From assembly GCA_016946835.1 (NCBI GenBank), contig JACVTC010000003.1, positions 3,022,501 to 3,032,500 of the forward strand: 10,000 nt of DNA, in the 5' to 3' direction. Both the position numbers and the translations under genes were made by a program. Below the pieces are notes generated by a model. The model was not told the origin of the DNA. It was given only the letters and a program-made list of their open reading frames with translations, and did not search any database. Source of the DNA: Neocallimastix lanati (nom. inval.) (taxonomy: Eukaryota; Neocallimastigomycota; Neocallimastigomycetes; Neocallimastigales; Neocallimastigaceae). This document shows positions 7,285 through 10,000 of the stretch, in pieces; position 1 is the first letter of the stretch, and each line of letters begins with the position of its first letter.

Positions 7285-7316
7285 TTCATCTAAGAATGAT
7301 ATAAGGAAGGTAATAT

Positions 7317-7859
7317 TTATTGAAACATATCGGCCAAATATTGAAAGACATCATCATAAGCCACCCACTCATTATCAATTAAATTATTGGTAAACTCTAT
7401 AAAATTATCTGCTAACTTTACAGAGCACTGTGTAATATTATCATGATTAATTGGTAAACGTACGGTTTCTTGGATAGATTCTAAAAAGAATTCTATAGGT
7501 TCATTAGGATCAGCAAAGAGGGAATGTTCACATTGATAAATGGCTCCATCCTTTAAATCGATACAAACCACATCTTCTATCTGGGAAACGACACCAAAAG
7601 TTAAAAAGTCATGAAGGTATAAAGAAGCCCCAGGAAGTTCAAAGGAATTAATTTCTTCAATTTTATTAACATTGAAAACTTTAATATCTCTTATTTTCAC
7701 ATCTTTCTTAGGCATAAATTTAGTATAAAATTCCACAAATTCAGGAGGGAGACGACCCTTTCCTAAATCCAATAATTTATTTATATCTGCAGTAGAAGCT
7801 GTAGTGAAATGACTGCCACCATTATCATTTTCTTTTAAAAAATTTATAAATTTTTCCAT
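7317..7859 (-). CDS. SMI1/KNR4-like (SUKH domain) protein, 180 aa
   Basis: This is a complete single-exon reading frame, ATG at 7859-7857 and TAA at 7319-7317. Its base composition is clearly less AT-extreme than its surroundings. The protein looks like one SUKH domain of the SMI1/KNR4 superfamily. Residues 24-49 form the entry helix with the family's LPPEFVEFY-type motif at 37-45. Residues 97-110 give the strand-turn-strand with IDLKDGAIY. Residues 115-129 give the FADPNEPIEFF helix. A roughly 45-residue helical C-terminal extension follows. No signal peptide or membrane segment is visible, so it is probably cytosolic. The family includes fungal Knr4/Smi1, a much larger cell-wall-stress regulator, and bacterial immunity proteins that bind toxin domains. 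The small stand-alone size resembles the bacterial-type members, but I cannot tell which role applies, and no toxin gene lies in the window. The start has A at -3 and G at +4, a favourable eukaryotic context. It has no neighbours within the window. Confidence 0.85.
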   Translation of the reverse strand: MEKFINFLKENDNGGSHFTTASTADINKLLDLGKGRLPPEFVEFYTKFMPKKDVKIRDIKVFNVNKIEEINSFELPGASLYLHDFLTFGVVSQIEDVVCIDLKDGAIYQCEHSLFADPNEPIEFFLESIQETVRLPINHDNITQCSVKLADNFIEFTNNLIDNEWVAYDDVFQYLADMFQ

Positions 7860-7950
7860 GATTTTTTATTATTATTATTATTAGTATTATTACTGAAAAT
7901 CGATAGCTTTTCTAAAAACAAATAAATATCAAAAAAAAAAAAAAAATTTT

Positions 7951-7958
7951 TTTATATA
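7951..7958 (-). promoter_or_regulatory. TATA-like element upstream of the SUKH gene
   Basis: TATATAAA on the minus strand lies about 92 nt upstream of the ATG, next to an A16/T7 block (7931-7953). The presumed 5' leader contains AAT repeats (about 7866-7892). The spacing is plausible for a TATA box, but similar strings are common throughout this window. Confidence 0.2.
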
Positions 7959-7959
7959 G

Positions 7960-9378
7960 TTTTTATATTTATTGCTTTTTTGATTATTCCTTTTTTTTTT
8001 TAAATAAGATGTCACAATATATATATCTGTATATAATTTTTTAACGTTTATTTTATTTTATTTTCTTCTTTTTCTTAATAGGTACTCAAAAGTTATTAAT
8101 AAATGTTTTTAGTCCTTTATATTAATGTAATTTTTTTTTATGTCTTTTCTAAAACAATCTATATATTTTATAACAGAAATATTAATAAATTTATAATTAT
8201 TTATTTATTAACAATTTTCTTTTATTTTATGAAGCAATTAAAAGTTAACTCTTATTTAAAGAAAAAAAATAAAAAAAAAAAAGAGAAGTTTTTTTTTTTA
8301 TTATTTTTAAATATTAAATAAAAAATACACATTAAAAATTAAAAAAAAAAAATAATAATAATAAATTTTTTAATTTAAATTAAATGACATGTTTATTCTA
8401 AAAAAAAAATAATAATAATAATAATAATAATTAAAAAAAAAAATAATTAAAAATAATTAAAAAATTAAAAATTTAAAAAAAAAACATACATTAAATAATT
8501 ATTTATTGATATTTTCTTATGATATTTTTTTTTTTTTTTTTTTTTTTTTTGATTTTTTATATGATGGATTATATTTATAATATAATTGATATTATTTTTT
8601 TTTAATATTACAACTATTGTTTATTATAATATTTTATTATAGTATAATATTATTAGTATTTATAATATTTTATTCATATGCTATTATATTTATAATATTT
8701 ATAATTAATAATATTTTATTATTAAAATTATAATTTTATTATTATTATTATTACTATTTTTGACTCTATTTTATTACAATATAATTATTATATTTACAAT
8801 ATTATTATATTTTACTATTATTAATATTTCACTTTATTTTAATATTATTATAGTTTAATAAAAATAAAAAATAAATATATACTAAATATATAATAATATT
8901 AATATTTATTATACATTTTATTCTATTTTTTTTTTTTTTTATTTTATTTTTTTCATATATTCCACTCCAATATATTTTCATTATAATTTATAATATATGG
9001 CCATAAAATATAAAAAAAAAAAGCATTTTTTTTCTTCAGAATTCAGATAATTATAAAAAAGATTATTATTATTATTATTATTTTTATAAATAAACCATAT
9101 ATCATATAATGAAAATAATTAAAAAATATATATATATATATAAAAAAAAAAGTAAAATGATTATGTATTTAAAAATTTTAAAAAAATAAAAAAAAATTAT
9201 ATATATATATTACATATATTACAAAGATAAAAAATAAAAAATACTATTTTAAAATTTGTCCATGAAATAAATAATTAATCAATAATAAAAAATTAAAAAG
9301 ATTTTTTAACTTCCTAAAAAAATAAAAATGAAATATAAAATAAAAATTAAAAATTAAAAAAAAAAAATAAAAATTAAA

Positions 9379-9421
<43 letters not shown>

Positions 9422-10000
9422 GAAAATTAATCCAGCTATTTAATTAATAAATAATTGAATAAAGAAAAGAAAGGAATGAATGATTTTATTATAAATTCAA
9501 AAATTTTAATATTAAATAAAAATTAAAATAAAATATTTATATAAATGAATAAATAAATGAAATATTTTAATTTATTTATTAATAATAATAAGATGTATCA
9601 ATAATCATTTATCACTTTAACATGAATGACCTTTATATTAAAAAAAAAAAAAAGAGATTGCTAAAATTTTTATATTGTATTTTATTTTATTTTTTAATTA
9701 ATTTATTATTTTTAATTTTCATTGTTATCATTAGCAATATATGGTAAAATAAAATAATTTTACTATTTATAATATATAATTATTGTATAACTAATAAAAA
9801 TAGACTTTAATAACCTTTTTTTTATTATAATAATTTTTGAGTTTTACTTTTTTTTTCTTTTTTTTTTTTTTTTTTTTAAATATACTCTAACACATAAAAT
9901 ATAATATCCTATTTGATATTGGAAAATTCATATGAGAACCATTAAAATTGAACAAATAAATATATAAAAAAAAAATTAAAATATAACTAAATTTTTATCA
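7960..10000. other. AT-rich, microsatellite-dense region without a gene
   Basis: It contains T26 (8525-8550), (AAT)n near 8409-8430 and 9379-9418, (ATT)n near 9064-9081, and TA stretches near 9127-9141. A block at about 8575-8850 repeats TATAATATTTTATTAT-like words. An open frame at 8103-8321 (plus) encodes only hydrophobic and Lys/Asn residues. It has no recognisable motif and is taken as noise. No RNA gene is seen. Confidence 0.6.
9379..9418. repeat. (AAT)n microsatellite, about 13 units
   Basis: An uninterrupted AAT rhythm preceded by AAAAATTAAAAA units. Confidence 0.9.

Noticed and set aside
8103-8321. Plus-strand open frame of 72 aa
   Set aside because: Composition is as AT-driven as the surrounding spacer, with a Lys/Phe run at its end and no motif. 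A splice-acceptor-like pyrimidine tract before it (about 8064-8081) is too weak to support an exon.

Overview
The window is extremely AT-rich: long A or T homopolymers, (TA)n, (ATT)n and (AAAAT)n arrays, and long stretches made almost only of A and T. Only one intact gene stands out. This fits a non-coding region of an AT-rich eukaryote. My best guess is an anaerobic gut fungus (Neocallimastigomycota). A dictyostelid or similar protist is possible, although one gene in 10 kb is sparse for Dictyostelium. The assignment rests on composition and architecture, not on a phylogenetic marker.

Layout: 79-169 is a small imperfect duplication. 223-954 (minus) is the remnant of a coding sequence broken by frameshifts, of unrecognised family. 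1264-1738 holds a 45-bp tandem repeat that seems split by an A-tract and a higher-GC, probably mobile-element-derived island. 2749-3178 is a GC-richer element with a near-perfect tRNA T-arm and B box on the minus strand and probable target-site duplications, read here as a 5'-truncated tRNA-derived SINE. 3394-3449 is a perfect 14-bp inverted repeat. 4028-4640 is a long imperfect inverted repeat with ACAG...CTGT ends, a MITE or foldback candidate. 5481-5810 is a giant (AAAAT)n array bracketed by a perfect 20-bp direct repeat.

7317-7859 (minus) is the only convincing gene: a single-exon, 180-residue stand-alone SMI1/KNR4-like (SUKH) protein. Its 3' flank carries five long T-tracts, which are A-tracts on the coding strand. 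The rest, about 7.96-10 kb, is microsatellite-rich and shows no gene.

The parts do not form a pathway. The window is a decayed, mobile-element-littered intergenic region beside one small SUKH gene. The best candidates for something undescribed are the tRNA-derived element and the foldback element.
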